64,000 nucleotides of DNA, from positions 868,001 through 932,000 of the forward strand of contig NC_079232.1 of assembly GCF_028502605.1 (NCBI RefSeq), written 5' to 3'. Origin of the DNA: Trichoderma breve. Lineage: Eukaryota > Ascomycota > Sordariomycetes > Hypocreales > Hypocreaceae. The position numbers and the translations under genes are program-made. The notes beneath the pieces were generated by a model, which was given only the letters and a program-made list of their open reading frames with translations, was not told where the DNA came from and did not search any database. This document shows, piece after piece, positions 1-10,200 of the stretch (the stretch's first letter is position 1; each line of letters opens with the position of its first letter).

Positions 1-66
1 CACGCAACAAAACTTACATCTCTTACACTTACACTTACCCTTACACATCTTTGAAATACCATCACC

Positions 67-1403
67 ATGTCTTCTCTTATCAATAAGGTCAAGGACAAGC
101 TCCACTCCGACAACAAGACAGAGCAGCCTGAAGGCACTCATGGACCTCACAGCACTCGAACCGCCAATGCTGCCGACCCTCGCGTCGACTCTGACCGCGA
201 CCACCGCGAGAACCTAGGCCGTCATGATGGCTCTTATACCTCCGGCGGAGACAACTACTCTTATGGCGGTGATACTACTACCTCCTCAGGCGTGACTGGT
301 ACTGGAGGAACTTTTGACTCCAGCAAGGGTTCTACTGGCTTTGGCTCTACTGGCGCCACTGGCCCTGCCTCCAAGACTGCCGGCATGCACAGCTCCAACA
401 TTGCCAACAAGGCCGACCCCAGAGTAGACTCTGATCTCGACGCCAGCCGCAACATGGGTCTCCGCTCCGGCGGTGCCACTGTTGGAACTGGCACTGGCAC
501 TGGCACTGATACATATGGAAGCTCCAACACACAATCGGAAACCACTGGCTTTGGCACCGGCCCTGCCCCCAAGACTGCCGGAACTCACAAGTCCGACATG
601 CTGAACAAGGCCGACCCAAGAGTCGACTCTGATCTCGACGGCAGCCGCAACATGGGCCTCAAATCCCACGGCGCTACCTACGATGCTCCCAGTGGCAACA
701 CTGGCATGACTGGTTCTTCCGGAACCGCAATGGGCTCTGGAATGGGCAGCGGCATGGGCAGTGATACCCTCACCGGCAGCGGTGCCACTGGCACCTATGG
801 CTCTACGGGCACTGACACCTTGGGCTCGTCTGGCACCGGCGCCTACGGTTCGACGGGCACTGATACCCTGGGCTCGACTGGCACCGGCGCCTACGGTTCG
901 ACTGGAACTGGAACTGATACCTACGGCTCCACTGGCACCCACGGCTCATCCGGCCTGGGCAGCACGGGACACCAAACCAAGGACACCACTAGCAGTGCAT
1001 TCGGCGCTGGCACAGGCAGCGTCGGTGGAAGCTTTGGAACTGCCCACACTGGCCCAGCTCCCAACACAGCAGGCCCCCATAAGTCTGATACGATGAACAA
1101 GGCCGACCCCCGCGTGGACAGCGACCTCGACAACAGCAAGACCTTTATGGGCGACAAGACCTTTTCTCAGTCGTGAGTGGGGTAGAATTCCCTGCCCCGA
1201 GGAAAGCCAACCTTTCGACTTGCTAATCAAATGGCTTCCCCAGGGACAGGACGACGGCCAGGGATCCCACAGATGCTGCTCAGGTGCCGCCTTCAGTCTT
1301 GCGGAAGCACATTGGCGAGCCGACCATTGAGCATGATAATGCCAATTACGACCGCGTGCGGCGGCACAGCGTCTCTCACCAGGAACAGCATCGTGGGTTG
1401 TAA
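67..1403 (+). CDS. Gly/Ser/Thr-rich repeat protein with four ADPRVDSD modules
   Basis: Two exons, 67..1172 and 1244..1403, give 421 aa. The first ATG follows a short pyrimidine/A-rich leader. The donor GTGAGT at 1173 and acceptor CAG at 1241-1243, with a TGCTAATC branch site, avoid a TGA that would otherwise stop translation at residue 369. The spliced tail is charged and non-repetitive and ends ...EQHRGL. The protein is hydrophilic, with no signal peptide or membrane segment. ADPRVDSD recurs near residues 36, 116, 182 and 346; the last three sit in a larger module of the type GPAPxTAGxHxSxxxNKADPRVDSDLD. Between modules are Gly-Ser-Thr stretches with GSTGT-type repeats. Proteins of this kind are often labelled cell-surface or LEA/hydrophilin-like in fungal genomes; that role is inference. 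The gene call is firm, the function unknown. Confidence 0.85.
484..508 (+). repeat. GGCACT hexamer microsatellite inside coding sequence
   Basis: A run of (G)GCACTG units encodes alternating Thr-Gly in the first linker of the repeat protein. It is in frame, so length changes in steps of six would only alter linker length. Confidence 0.8.
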
Positions 1404-2658
1404 GGCCGCAGGGAACTTTCGTTTGATGGCTCATTGGATATCCAGTCTGTAACATTAAGTGTATTTTTAGCGTCAGGTCAATGAAATGAAATTGGAACCC
1501 AAGGAAAAAGCAAACATGTGAACGCGTACTCGTAGCTCTCGTCGTTTAATCACACTGCTCCAGCGTGCGCGTGACTTGCGGCCGCAGACTCAGTCCAAGC
1601 TGCCATGGGTCCCAGGCGGGGAGAGTGCAATATCGCGCCTCTCTCAGCCCTTCGTATCTCGTCTCGTAGCTGTTCAAGACCCCCGTTCCTTTGTTGCTCC
1701 GCACGAGAATCCGATCAAAAGAGACAGGTCAGATATGCACAGACAACGCTCGGAGCATCGTCCACGCGTAATTGGGCACGTCGTACGAGGTGCTGAGCAT
1801 ACAATTGGCAGCGCCATACGCGACAAGAGCCAATCGCGGCTGGAAAGCAATCTGGATTTGATCATCTATCAGACAGCCACGCCGGTGCGGCTGACTTGAG
1901 CGAGGTAGCATTGGAGCAAGGGATGCATCGGAAGCGGGTATATCGGCGAGGAGCTGAAGAGCGCAGAGCTGTCTCAGTCGGGAGATTTTTGGGGAGATTT
2001 GGGAGGGGACGGAAACCGGGTTTCCGGGTGAAGAAGCTGGAGGGCAGCGGACGGAGTTTAGGCAGTCGTGAGTTGAGATGGTTCGATGGTACGATGTTGA
2101 GATTGAAATTAAGATTGAGATGAAGGTTACAGTACAGCGGAAGGGTCAATACAATCCATGAACAGCTGCAGTGGAGAGAGTTAGTGGTGCTACAGTGTAC
2201 TCGTACGCGTAACAGGCACCAACCTCACTGAATCGATCAGGTACAGCGTGGTATTGAGCGGCACAGCAGCGCCTACATACCTACTAGGTAGTAGGCAGCC
2301 CACCACAGCACAACCTCAGGTACGTTGGAAACCCCCACTCCATCCCCAAAAACACCCCGCCAAGCTCTCAGCACTCAAGATCGGCTTCACTTCATCTCTC
2401 CTCCCCATCTTTGCCTCTTCCCCTGCTCGGGCCCGGAGATCGTTTACAGCCTCGGCCAAGCTTCAACCAGCCGCAGCCCGAGATTCTCCTTTGCCGGCAG
2501 CTCCGAAATACGCGGACAAGCAACTTGACCGTACAGTAGACGACATCTCGCTGCCATATTGGGAAATCCTCTGCCGCAAAGCTGTTCGCAATTTCGCCAT
2601 GATTCCGCCATAGCATAGCCCTCACCAAGTTCCAACCTACCATACCTTATCCAAAAAA
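1404..2658. other. Intergenic stretch upstream of ATG5
   Basis: This holds the 3' end of the repeat-protein gene and the promoter and leader of ATG5. A GTACTCGTAC word lies near 2197-2206. The only coding-like signal is a minus-strand open stretch at 1546-1911, listed separately. Other reading frames here are short and do not resemble known proteins. Confidence 0.6.
1546..1911 (-). CDS. Doubtful small unrecognised gene, possibly spliced
   Basis: On the minus strand a frame opens at ATG 1911 and stays open to TAA at 1546 except for one TGA at 1729-1731. The text around the TGA looks protein-like on both sides (for example ...LALVAYGAANCML... before it and ...RYCTLPAWDPWQLGL... after it). An intron could remove the stop: donor GTACGA after ACCTC, a CTGAC branch site, and acceptor GGAG before CAACAAAGG, which keeps the frame. 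The start is uncertain; a further ATG in another frame lies just upstream (ATGCATCCC...). I do not recognise a family. It could equally be non-coding, or a decayed gene. Confidence 0.2.
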
Positions 2659-3635
2659 ATGTCCACTTCAGCCTCGTCCATACCCCAGGCGCTCTGGGCC
2701 GCTCAGGTCCCCTTGCACATCACTCACCGGTCCGCGCCCTCTACACCCTTCATCACAAGCGTCCCACGCTTCAGCTACCTGTCGCTTCTGCTGCCGCGCC
2801 TGTCGGCCTTCTTCGACGCACCCTGCTCCAGCTTTCACTTTGAGGATGTGCAGCTAAGGAACCTGGCGGTGGGGTTGCTGGCCGACCTGTACGCGCCTAG
2901 CCTGCCGTGGCGGCTGGTGGTGGACGATGGGGTTGCATGGGATATTGGCGATACATTTCTGAATAGCGTCAAGGAGGTGAGCCTTTAACCCCATTCATTC
3001 ATCTGGTCCCCTTCTTTTCGGTTCCTCCCTCTTCGTTTTGTTTGCCCTTTGCTGCAGGTACATGCTGTACTGCCCCTCCTCTCCCCCATGCACATGCACA
3101 TCCACAGTCCCCCTCACACCGGCTCTGGAGACAAGACAGGTCATGCTCATGCTGCAGTCAGGCCGACTTTGTTCGCTACGGCAACGCCAATCAGATCATG
3201 AAGATGTCCAAGGAACACACCACTCAGCTCTGGAACTCAGTCATTGACAATGACTACGCTGCGTTTTCCAAGATACACACACGCCTGCTCAATGCTCCAG
3301 CCACCCTCAAGCACGCCCCCATGCGGGTGTACATCCCCTCAACCCCCCCTGATGCAGGCGGTGATGGTTCCCCCTCTGCTCCCGCAGCCGGTGAAGCTGG
3401 ATCTTTCAGGATCGTCCAATCCTTGGTCCCTGTCATGACACCAGACCGCAAGCCAAAGCTGCTGGGGCAGGCCCTCAAGGACCTGATGCCCACGCTGTTT
3501 CCCAGCAGTCGAGACCCCGTGTTGGCGAGCGTGGTGCTTCACGGCGTGTCCGCTCCCTTTGACGCACCCTTGGGAGAAATGATGAGGGAAGCTGCATATC
3601 CTGATGGGTGGCTTTGCTTTGTGGTTGTTGTTTAA
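2659..3635 (+). CDS. ATG5: Autophagy protein Atg5
   Basis: Two exons, 2659..2976 and 3162..3635, give 263 aa. Atg5 is the acceptor in the ubiquitin-like Atg12 conjugation system. The Atg12-Atg5-Atg16 complex acts as the E3-like enzyme for Atg8 lipidation at the forming autophagosome. Recognised family text includes IPQALWAAQVPLHITH at the start, SSFHFEDVQLRNLAVGLL, PWRLVVDDGVAWDIGDTFL, then FVRYGNANQIMKMSKEHTTQ across the splice, and an ending PFDAPLGEMMREAAYPDGWL. The Atg12-acceptor lysine is expected in the KEHTTQLW region, but I cannot fix it without an alignment. The 185-base intron (donor GTGAGC, acceptor GTCAG) is long for this window. The gene converges on the CSA-like gene, with about 200 bases between stop codons. 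Confidence 0.95.
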
Positions 3636-3834
3636 TTTGTCACTAGGTAGTTGCAGTTACACAGCTTTTGAGAAAGCAATAAGTTAAGTTATATGGTAGG
3701 AGTGGCGTCCGGGATGGGCTAGCGACTTGGATCTTTTTGTTTCTCATAACATAGACAGCACTGAGTTTGATTATTTACATTTATTCATTTTTCTAGCATA
3801 TGTTTCGACGTTAGCATACACAAGTTGGGACGGT

Positions 3835-5283
3835 CTAGGTGAACGTAATCTCCTTGCCCATGAGGCTTCTATATGCGTTTTCAATAGCCTTCCTCTTTCT
3901 TTGTTTTACTTGCTCATCCACGCCAGCCTCTTCATCTTCGTCTGCATCCTCTGGGCCGGGAAGTTGCGGCATCCATACTCGTATCTGTCCATCTAAATGG
4001 GCACTGTAAATAGCTCCGATCGAGTTGCCACCTCCCATGGCCGGTCCAATTTGTCCATTGCCACCCCCTGTACTACGCCACGCAATGTTTGTAATGCGGT
4101 TCCGCCCCATTTCACTGCCTCGAGGACCCGTAGAGAGCCTTGAGCCGGGGTTTCGAAGACGACTGACCACAGTTCCGTCGTGAAGGTCCAGTAGGAGGAT
4201 TTCTTGTTCGTTCGGCCAGACGAGAAGCTGGTGACCCATGGAGAGGCCTGACGGAGTGACCAGGAAACTTGCAGTCTTAGCGTGCTGGTTCTGCACGATA
4301 GACCCAAAGCTGGCAAGCGTGTTTGCTCCTGTATCGGTATCCCAAACTCTGATGCGGCGGTCAAGCCCAGCCGATACAATGTACCTCCCATCATCGGTCC
4401 ATTGCAGCCCGTTGACAGCGTCGTCGTGGGCCTGGGCTGAGACACGAAAATGCGGCATGCTACCCCAGTCAGACCCAGACGCCGTGGCGTGCTGGAAACG
4501 ATGCACAATGCCCAGAGAATCTTCCTGATCGAGCTGTGCTATAACGCCACCGGCACGCCGAATGTCCCATATGCGGGCCTTGCCGTCTGCGTGGCCACTG
4601 ACGAGTATGTGTTCATGGCGAGGACTCCACGCCGTGCTGAGAACAGGACCGCCGTGAGCAACGAGGGCCTGGACAGCGGATCCCGACTTGAGGTCTACGA
4701 GCCGGACATTGGAGTGCTGGGTGGCGCACGAGATAAGCAGGTGACCTGCTATTGGGCTGGAGGCGTGTGAATATACGGTGGCATTGAGGTCGAACTCGGC
4801 AGACAAGGCTGCTCGTGAAGTGGCCCACAGCTTGAGTGTCTTGTCGTAGGAGCTAGAGAGGAAGGCATCTGGGTCGAAGGGGTAGAAGGCCAGATGCGTG
4901 ATGCCGTGGCTATGGCCTCCGCTTCTGGGGCCGCCCGTAGACCGAGTAATGGATCCTACGGGTCGATAGGTTCGGGTCTCGTATGGGCTGGGGCAACTCT
5001 CCAGATCCCAGAGCTTGATAGACCCGTCTGCACCACCAGACAGCAAGATGCGGCCGTCAAACTTCTCAAGGGCAAGACTGCTCACCCCTGCGCCATGAGC
5101 ACGAAGCCTGTGCGGCCGGTCCTCCAACTCGGTCTGCTGATCATTGTTGGGCAGGGTAGCTTCGCCGTTGAAGCGGTGTTGAGGCGCTGGTTCGAAGGAA
5201 CGCAGAAGCTGAGATGCTACGATCTGGGTGAAGTCGCGAGAAGGCAGATCACCCACTTCGCGGGCCAGCAGACGAGACTGCAT
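3835..5283 (-). CDS. ERCC8: CSA/ERCC8-like WD40 DNA-repair protein (Rad28 family)
   Basis: Single exon, 482 aa. The N-terminal segment LLAREVGDLPSRDF precedes a WD40 propeller. Clear repeat endings are GGADGSIKLWDLE, SSSYDKTLKLWAT, SGHADGKARIWDIR, SAGLDRRIRVWDTD and SAHLDGQIRVWMP. The HRAHGAGVSSLALEKFDGRILLS-type first blade and the WDIRRAG segment are characteristic of the Cockayne syndrome A family. In animals this protein is the substrate receptor of a CUL4-DDB1 ubiquitin ligase in transcription-coupled repair; the yeast relative is Rad28. The tail holds an acidic patch (EDADEDEEAG) followed by a basic stretch (KQRKRK) that may be a nuclear localisation signal. Its start faces the divergent Rrn10-like gene, so the 510-base gap probably contains both promoters. 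Confidence 0.85.
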   Translation of the reverse strand: MQSRLLAREVGDLPSRDFTQIVASQLLRSFEPAPQHRFNGEATLPNNDQQTELEDRPHRLRAHGAGVSSLALEKFDGRILLSGGADGSIKLWDLESCPSPYETRTYRPVGSITRSTGGPRSGGHSHGITHLAFYPFDPDAFLSSSYDKTLKLWATSRAALSAEFDLNATVYSHASSPIAGHLLISCATQHSNVRLVDLKSGSAVQALVAHGGPVLSTAWSPRHEHILVSGHADGKARIWDIRRAGGVIAQLDQEDSLGIVHRFQHATASGSDWGSMPHFRVSAQAHDDAVNGLQWTDDGRYIVSAGLDRRIRVWDTDTGANTLASFGSIVQNQHAKTASFLVTPSGLSMGHQLLVWPNEQEILLLDLHDGTVVSRLRNPGSRLSTGPRGSEMGRNRITNIAWRSTGGGNGQIGPAMGGGNSIGAIYSAHLDGQIRVWMPQLPGPEDADEDEEAGVDEQVKQRKRKAIENAYRSLMGKEITFT

Positions 5284-5793
5284 TCATCTGAGGGCCTTCG
5301 TCAACCGTCAAGGCAGGGTGCTAATAGAAATGCTGTCTCTTAGAGTTATACAGCAGCTACGTAGTTAATAGCAGCACTATTGCGTTGAGAAGCGTGAAGT
5401 CGAGATTGAGTCAAAACGCATGGAGCACATGTCACAAGTTGCCTGGGTGATGTCACCAGCTGGGCGGTCAGAGACTAACCCCACATGCCATTAGTACCGC
5501 TCCACGCGCAAACTTTCTTTTGACGATAATCTTTTTATTTTCATCTTATCAACGACGCTTCAACTGCCGCCAACGACAGGCTGCTCTTTTCTCTTCATTG
5601 ACCCAGCCGGTCTATTTACAGCTGCCATGGTCTGCTTGATACGGCTTAGTTGTCTTTTTGCGCCACTTTGGAACCCGTGAGTGAAGGACGGGGGGCAAGG
5701 GATCGTCCCGACTAGGTGCACATCACAAAGCACAGGCCAAGGGTGAGGTGAGAAAGGACGGAAAAATCCTTCCACGGAGGACAAAGAAAAACC
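5284..5793. promoter_or_regulatory. Shared divergent promoter region, CSA-like and Rrn10-like genes
   Basis: The two start codons face away from each other across 510 bases, so both promoters must lie here. I see A/T-rich tracts around 5515-5545 and no convincing TATA box. The assignment rests on gene orientation alone. Confidence 0.5.
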
Positions 5794-6596
5794 ATGGACT
5801 CTACAGATGAATACATGCAGTCATCTGCTCCCAGAGCTGCCGACATCGGGCATTCGCCGCTGTTGCCGCAGCCCTCCCAGGGCAGCCGTCGCCAGGGTCA
5901 GCGCGTGCTGGCTACCGTATACGACGCTGTTGCAGGTAAGCTAAAGGGATCCGAAATGAGCCTCTCCCGGCAGTTTGGAAATCACCGTCACGTGAAATTG
6001 ACCGTATGCAAGGAAGGGTCACCTATGATGGAGTGTTGCGAGATGAGGGCCAGGACCAGAGGAACTTTCGGCCTGGGATCGTCGACCAACGATCGGCCCG
6101 AGACGGCTTCAAGCTTGCTCCAGATGATGTCTTGTTTCGCCGCAAGGACGCTCCGGAACGCTATGCAGAGCATGACATCTACCGCGCGCACGACTGGGAG
6201 CTGCCCAACGGTGGGCAGGGCGTCTTGCCACAGAGCGATCTTCTCAAGGCCATTCACGAATATTCATCCGAATTTTATGGAGCCCTGAATCGCAACCAAC
6301 GAGTGTTCGAGAATGGACGTAATTTGGACGAGCGTAGCATGGATGAGACGGCGCTGTTGGCACTGGGTATCCTGCTGGAGGAGGCGGGGCGAGAGGTTCT
6401 AGGTCGACGAGGGCATCTTGTCTTCACTGAGGGCAGCACCCAGGATAATTATGACGACGGCAGCGGTGAGCAGGAATGGCAAGGAGGCAATGCGGCGCAG
6501 GACTCTGGCGGTGATTCTGTGGTGGGCCATGAAGACTCCAGGCCCCGACACCCGGGGCGGAAACGAAGAAAGCTTGCGAAAGCAGATGACGATTGA
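5794..6596 (+). CDS. RRN10: Rrn10-like protein (RNA polymerase I upstream activation factor)
   Basis: Two exons, 5794..5935 and 6013..6596, give 241 aa. Donor GTAAGC at 5936 and acceptor GCAAG at 6008-6012 join VYDAVAG to RVTYDGVLRDE in frame. The core is near residues 119-177: LPQSDLLKAIHEYSSEFY, then SMDETALLALGILLEE. This follows the order and spacing I remember for yeast Rrn10, with its IPDIDLRVVHYYATQL and DETSLITLGLLIE. Rrn10 belongs to the UAF complex, which binds the upstream element of the rDNA promoter. The fungal protein is about 100 residues longer than the yeast one: a disordered N-terminus and a Gly/Asp-rich tail ending in a basic GRKRRKLAK, likely a nuclear localisation signal. 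Homology is short, so the name is tentative, but the gene itself is well supported. Confidence 0.6.
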
Positions 6597-9500
6597 TTGT
6601 AACGTTGGCTCGGTATTGCCATGATGAGATTGTCGCTCTGCAGGGACTCTATCATCAAAAAACCTTGCTTTTCAGCGCAAATAAGAGCCATCCCTTTATC
6701 CGAAGTCGGTTCTCGCTGAGGGGAAGCCAACCGTCAAAGTACCGAAACAAGTCCGTATTTTCGAAGATGCACATGGCCCGTTGCCTCATCCAGTCAGTCA
6801 AGCGATGGAAGCGATGCTACTGTTGGGTGAAGACCAACGCAGAAAATGACAAATTATGCCCAGAACACCAAAACAACTCTCACTGCCGATGTGATGAGAT
6901 TGTGTTCCTCAAAAGGACCCCAGGGTAAACTGTTGGCTCCATCGCGAGAAGAATCTAGAAAATTACTATATGATGGATCACACTCTACAGAGCACCTCAG
7001 TGGCTCGTCTAATAATATTATACACGTATTAATTATAGCTGGACCAATTCATTTGAATAGGCGTACCCATCGGAACGGGGGCTAAGTAATGATGGGGCCT
7101 ATTTATTTACCTTATTGAAATATACACAATCTCTAGCACTAGGACTGACACAGACGTATTATGGCATCCCCATCCAGTGAAGCAGCATTTCGGCAACATT
7201 GTGTCGTATTTGCAATGAGGATCTGCCGCTGGAAATGCCCATCAGGAGTGGTTGTTGGTTGTCCCAAGTGATGGAGCCTTGAATGTTACATTATATGTGG
7301 AACTAGATTGCCAGCCGAGTACAAATACGGTGTACAGCACGGGTCAGTACCTAAAACGTACCGCTTTGCGAGTCCTCACAAAGACCTGACGAAGCAGTTT
7401 AAGGGGAAACGATTTATGATGGAACAATAATAGATTCACGCGTATTTTTCGTGGTCCAAGAAGTAGGTGGGCAGCTCCGTAATTATCTTGGCGTGTAGCT
7501 TCAGGTTACACACTCATATCTGACATGTGCTTGTATATCCCACAGGTATCTAACAAAAGAGCACCACACGTTTCCCTTTAGTATGGACATCGTTTTTCTT
7601 CGGTATTCCAAATACATCTTAGGCATCATCTACCGAGCCCCGGGACGAAGCGCAACACCAAGTCGAAACCCCCAAAGTGGACTGACTTTAGGTTGCAACT
7701 AACACCTCATGCAAGCTGGCACGTCCCGTTCCCAACCATGGGTGTACGCCAGAGAAGAAAAAAGAAAGAAAGAAAAAGGCCCCCAAGACTCAACGGGAAC
7801 CGAAAGGATCTGCTTCAAAGTGCGCATGTGGCTTACTTTTTTTTTCTTTTTCCTTTTGTTTCTCATGTACATTAGCAAAAGGCATGTGACGTGCCAAATA
7901 AACGAGCCGTCCCGTCTGCCGTCCTTGTCCAGTGGTTTCCCGTGAGGCTGGACTGGACTGGCCCCAAAGCAATGCGGCCTGGGCCTCAGGAAAAAGCAAA
8001 TGACGGGATAGAATGCGGCAAATGATCGACATGCGTCACGAGCTTGCGGCCCAATGCGCTTGCCGTGATGATCTCTTTGCCCAAAAAGCAAATAAAAATC
8101 AAGAAAAGAGAAGAGAAGAGAAAACTATACTACTACAACATGACGCAAAACCACAACCAACAGTGAGTATACTTGAGAGAAAGACTCGTCGGGGTGTAAA
8201 AGCTCCGTAAACTCCCCTGCACGCACACCCTCGCGAAGAACTGCCCGGTTGGGGTCTGGGGATTGATAACTGTATCTACGTCCTCCGTAGCAGACACACC
8301 CCAAAAGACGAAAAACAAAGAAGCGATAATGGCTGGCCCGCCTGCCTGCATGCAGACCGAATGCACGATGGCGAGGCTAATCACGCGGCCATGCTTCTTA
8401 TGTGGGTAAAGCCTTGTCGTTGACCGAGTTCTGTGTAGGAGTCACTTCACCGCACTTGGATGTAACACAGCCAGAACATCGCGCGTGTCATGGGTTACTG
8501 TAGTAGCATCCTCACATTTGTACTTGTACTTGTTCTTGTAGTTTATAGCTTCAGGACGAATGAATCGAGATAAGAAGGGGAAAGAAGAAGAGCAAATCGG
8601 CAGCCCTAAGCAAAAGTGCTTGATAATACGGCATTCGCCGTCTTTCTCCACACAGCCAAAGGAAGAGCCAGATGCCCAAATCCAGCGTCACGCGTGCTCA
8701 CAGATCTGCGCTCTGAGCCAAGTATAGTAGACCGAGACCGACATCATCAAAAATAAGGCGTACGCAAAAGAGAAAGAGGGTGAGAGAAAAGAAGAAGAAG
8801 AAAATATCTCACAACGCCAAAACCAGTCATATCTCGAAAGGGAACGCTATGCCCGGCCAAGGGGACGGATCAGTAACCGTTTCCGACTGTTGGTCGCTGT
8901 CTGTCAAATCTCACCTCGCATTTGCCCCACGCTCTCTCTCTCTCTCTCTCTCACCCCCAGAGCAGGCTCGTGAACTTCTCACCTCCAAACAAGACATCAC
9001 CATAGAATAGCTAAAATAGAGTGGCTGGAAAAGAAGAGCAAAAACATCCAATATCAATATACTACATACGTCAAGCGAGAATTACAGTATTCGCTGCAGC
9101 CTGATTTCGTAACTCACATCATACCACAACACCAAACTGGCGCTCTCCGTTATTTATCGGCCAACTTTGTCAAGGTGTGGCAGCCCAAGGATACGCTCGA
9201 CTAGGGTCGTAGTCCTTCTTAGTCCCAAGCCACTTAGAACCATCAAACTCAACCGTTTTGTCCGTGGATTTCCGTGGGTTTTAACGGGTCGATACATACT
9301 ACTTTCCAAAGGTACCCGAATAGCCGTTCTGCTGTGCTCGGAACAGTAACTTTGCCAAAACACTAAACCAGCCCATCATTCTTCTCATCTCATTTTTTGT
9401 TTCGTTTTTCGGTCATCGTTTTTTTTTTTTGTCTTCATCCCTCCCCCTCCCTGGTCCCCTTCTATCCGCTCCACTAAGATAACTTAGGCTGTACTTGTAT

Positions 9501-10200
9501 GCTCCGAAGGAGCGCATACAACTACCTAAGTATCGAATTGCTCCGAACCAGCATCCAGGACCTAGTCCATCCCGTACCCGGTTCTTGTTTTTTGGTATCC
9601 CAACCTTTTCTCCACACCAAAAGGTTAAGAGTAATTTCGTCTTCTGGGTATCTGACAGGGAAGCCTGAAAGAATCTTCTTTTTCGACATGGATCTTTGAC
9701 TTCCATTCGCAGTAAAGTCTTCATCGACAGAAGCAGAAATTCGTCAATCTGACATTAAGCTCGCTCCAACGAGCCGTCTATTCCGTAGATTGAGCCGTAA
9801 TTTAACACACAAAACAAATCAAACCCGGCAAACTTTTGAAAAACAAGGCAAGTTGCTATGAAGAAAGCCGAGAGCGGTTGGCACCTACGCAGCCTAGAGA
9901 CAAAAAAAAAATGATATTGTTTACATCTGTACTCGTACAAGTGCATGTCAGCAAGAGAGCACCTTGTTTCTCCCTTGTACAGACACTGCCCTGTCACATT
10001 CGGGTGATTTTGTACTAACCCATCAACCAACAGCATATCTAGGATGTCCCTTGAAAGAAAGCTTACGACTGCGGTGGACAAAGACAGTGAACCTGTTCGG
10101 TTTCGGGTTTGGTTTGCCGAGGGAATCACTCCATATCCTAGATGAAACAGAGAGGCGGCAGAAAGCTGCCTTCGGGTATACTCATACACTCCGAGAGGCG
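6597..10200. other. Gene desert, left part
   Basis: I find no convincing gene. Reading frames are all under about 145 codons, occur on both strands together, and read as random, Ser/Arg/Lys-rich text. Contents seen are A-rich stretches (7758-7775, 8095-8125), a CT microsatellite (8932-8952), TTGTAC-type repeats near 8518-8540, and a GTACTCGTAC word at 9929-9938. Unspliced or multi-exon non-coding transcripts cannot be excluded by eye. Confidence 0.6.
8932..8952. repeat. (CT)n microsatellite
   Basis: About ten CT dinucleotides in a row, inside the first gene desert. A CT tract could mark a promoter or leader, but no open reading frame follows it. Confidence 0.9.

Noticed and set aside
286..942. 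Long minus-strand frame opposite the repeat protein
   Set aside because: Repeat-driven antisense openness (Ala/Gly/Val-rich); the plus strand has a start, intron and non-repetitive tail.
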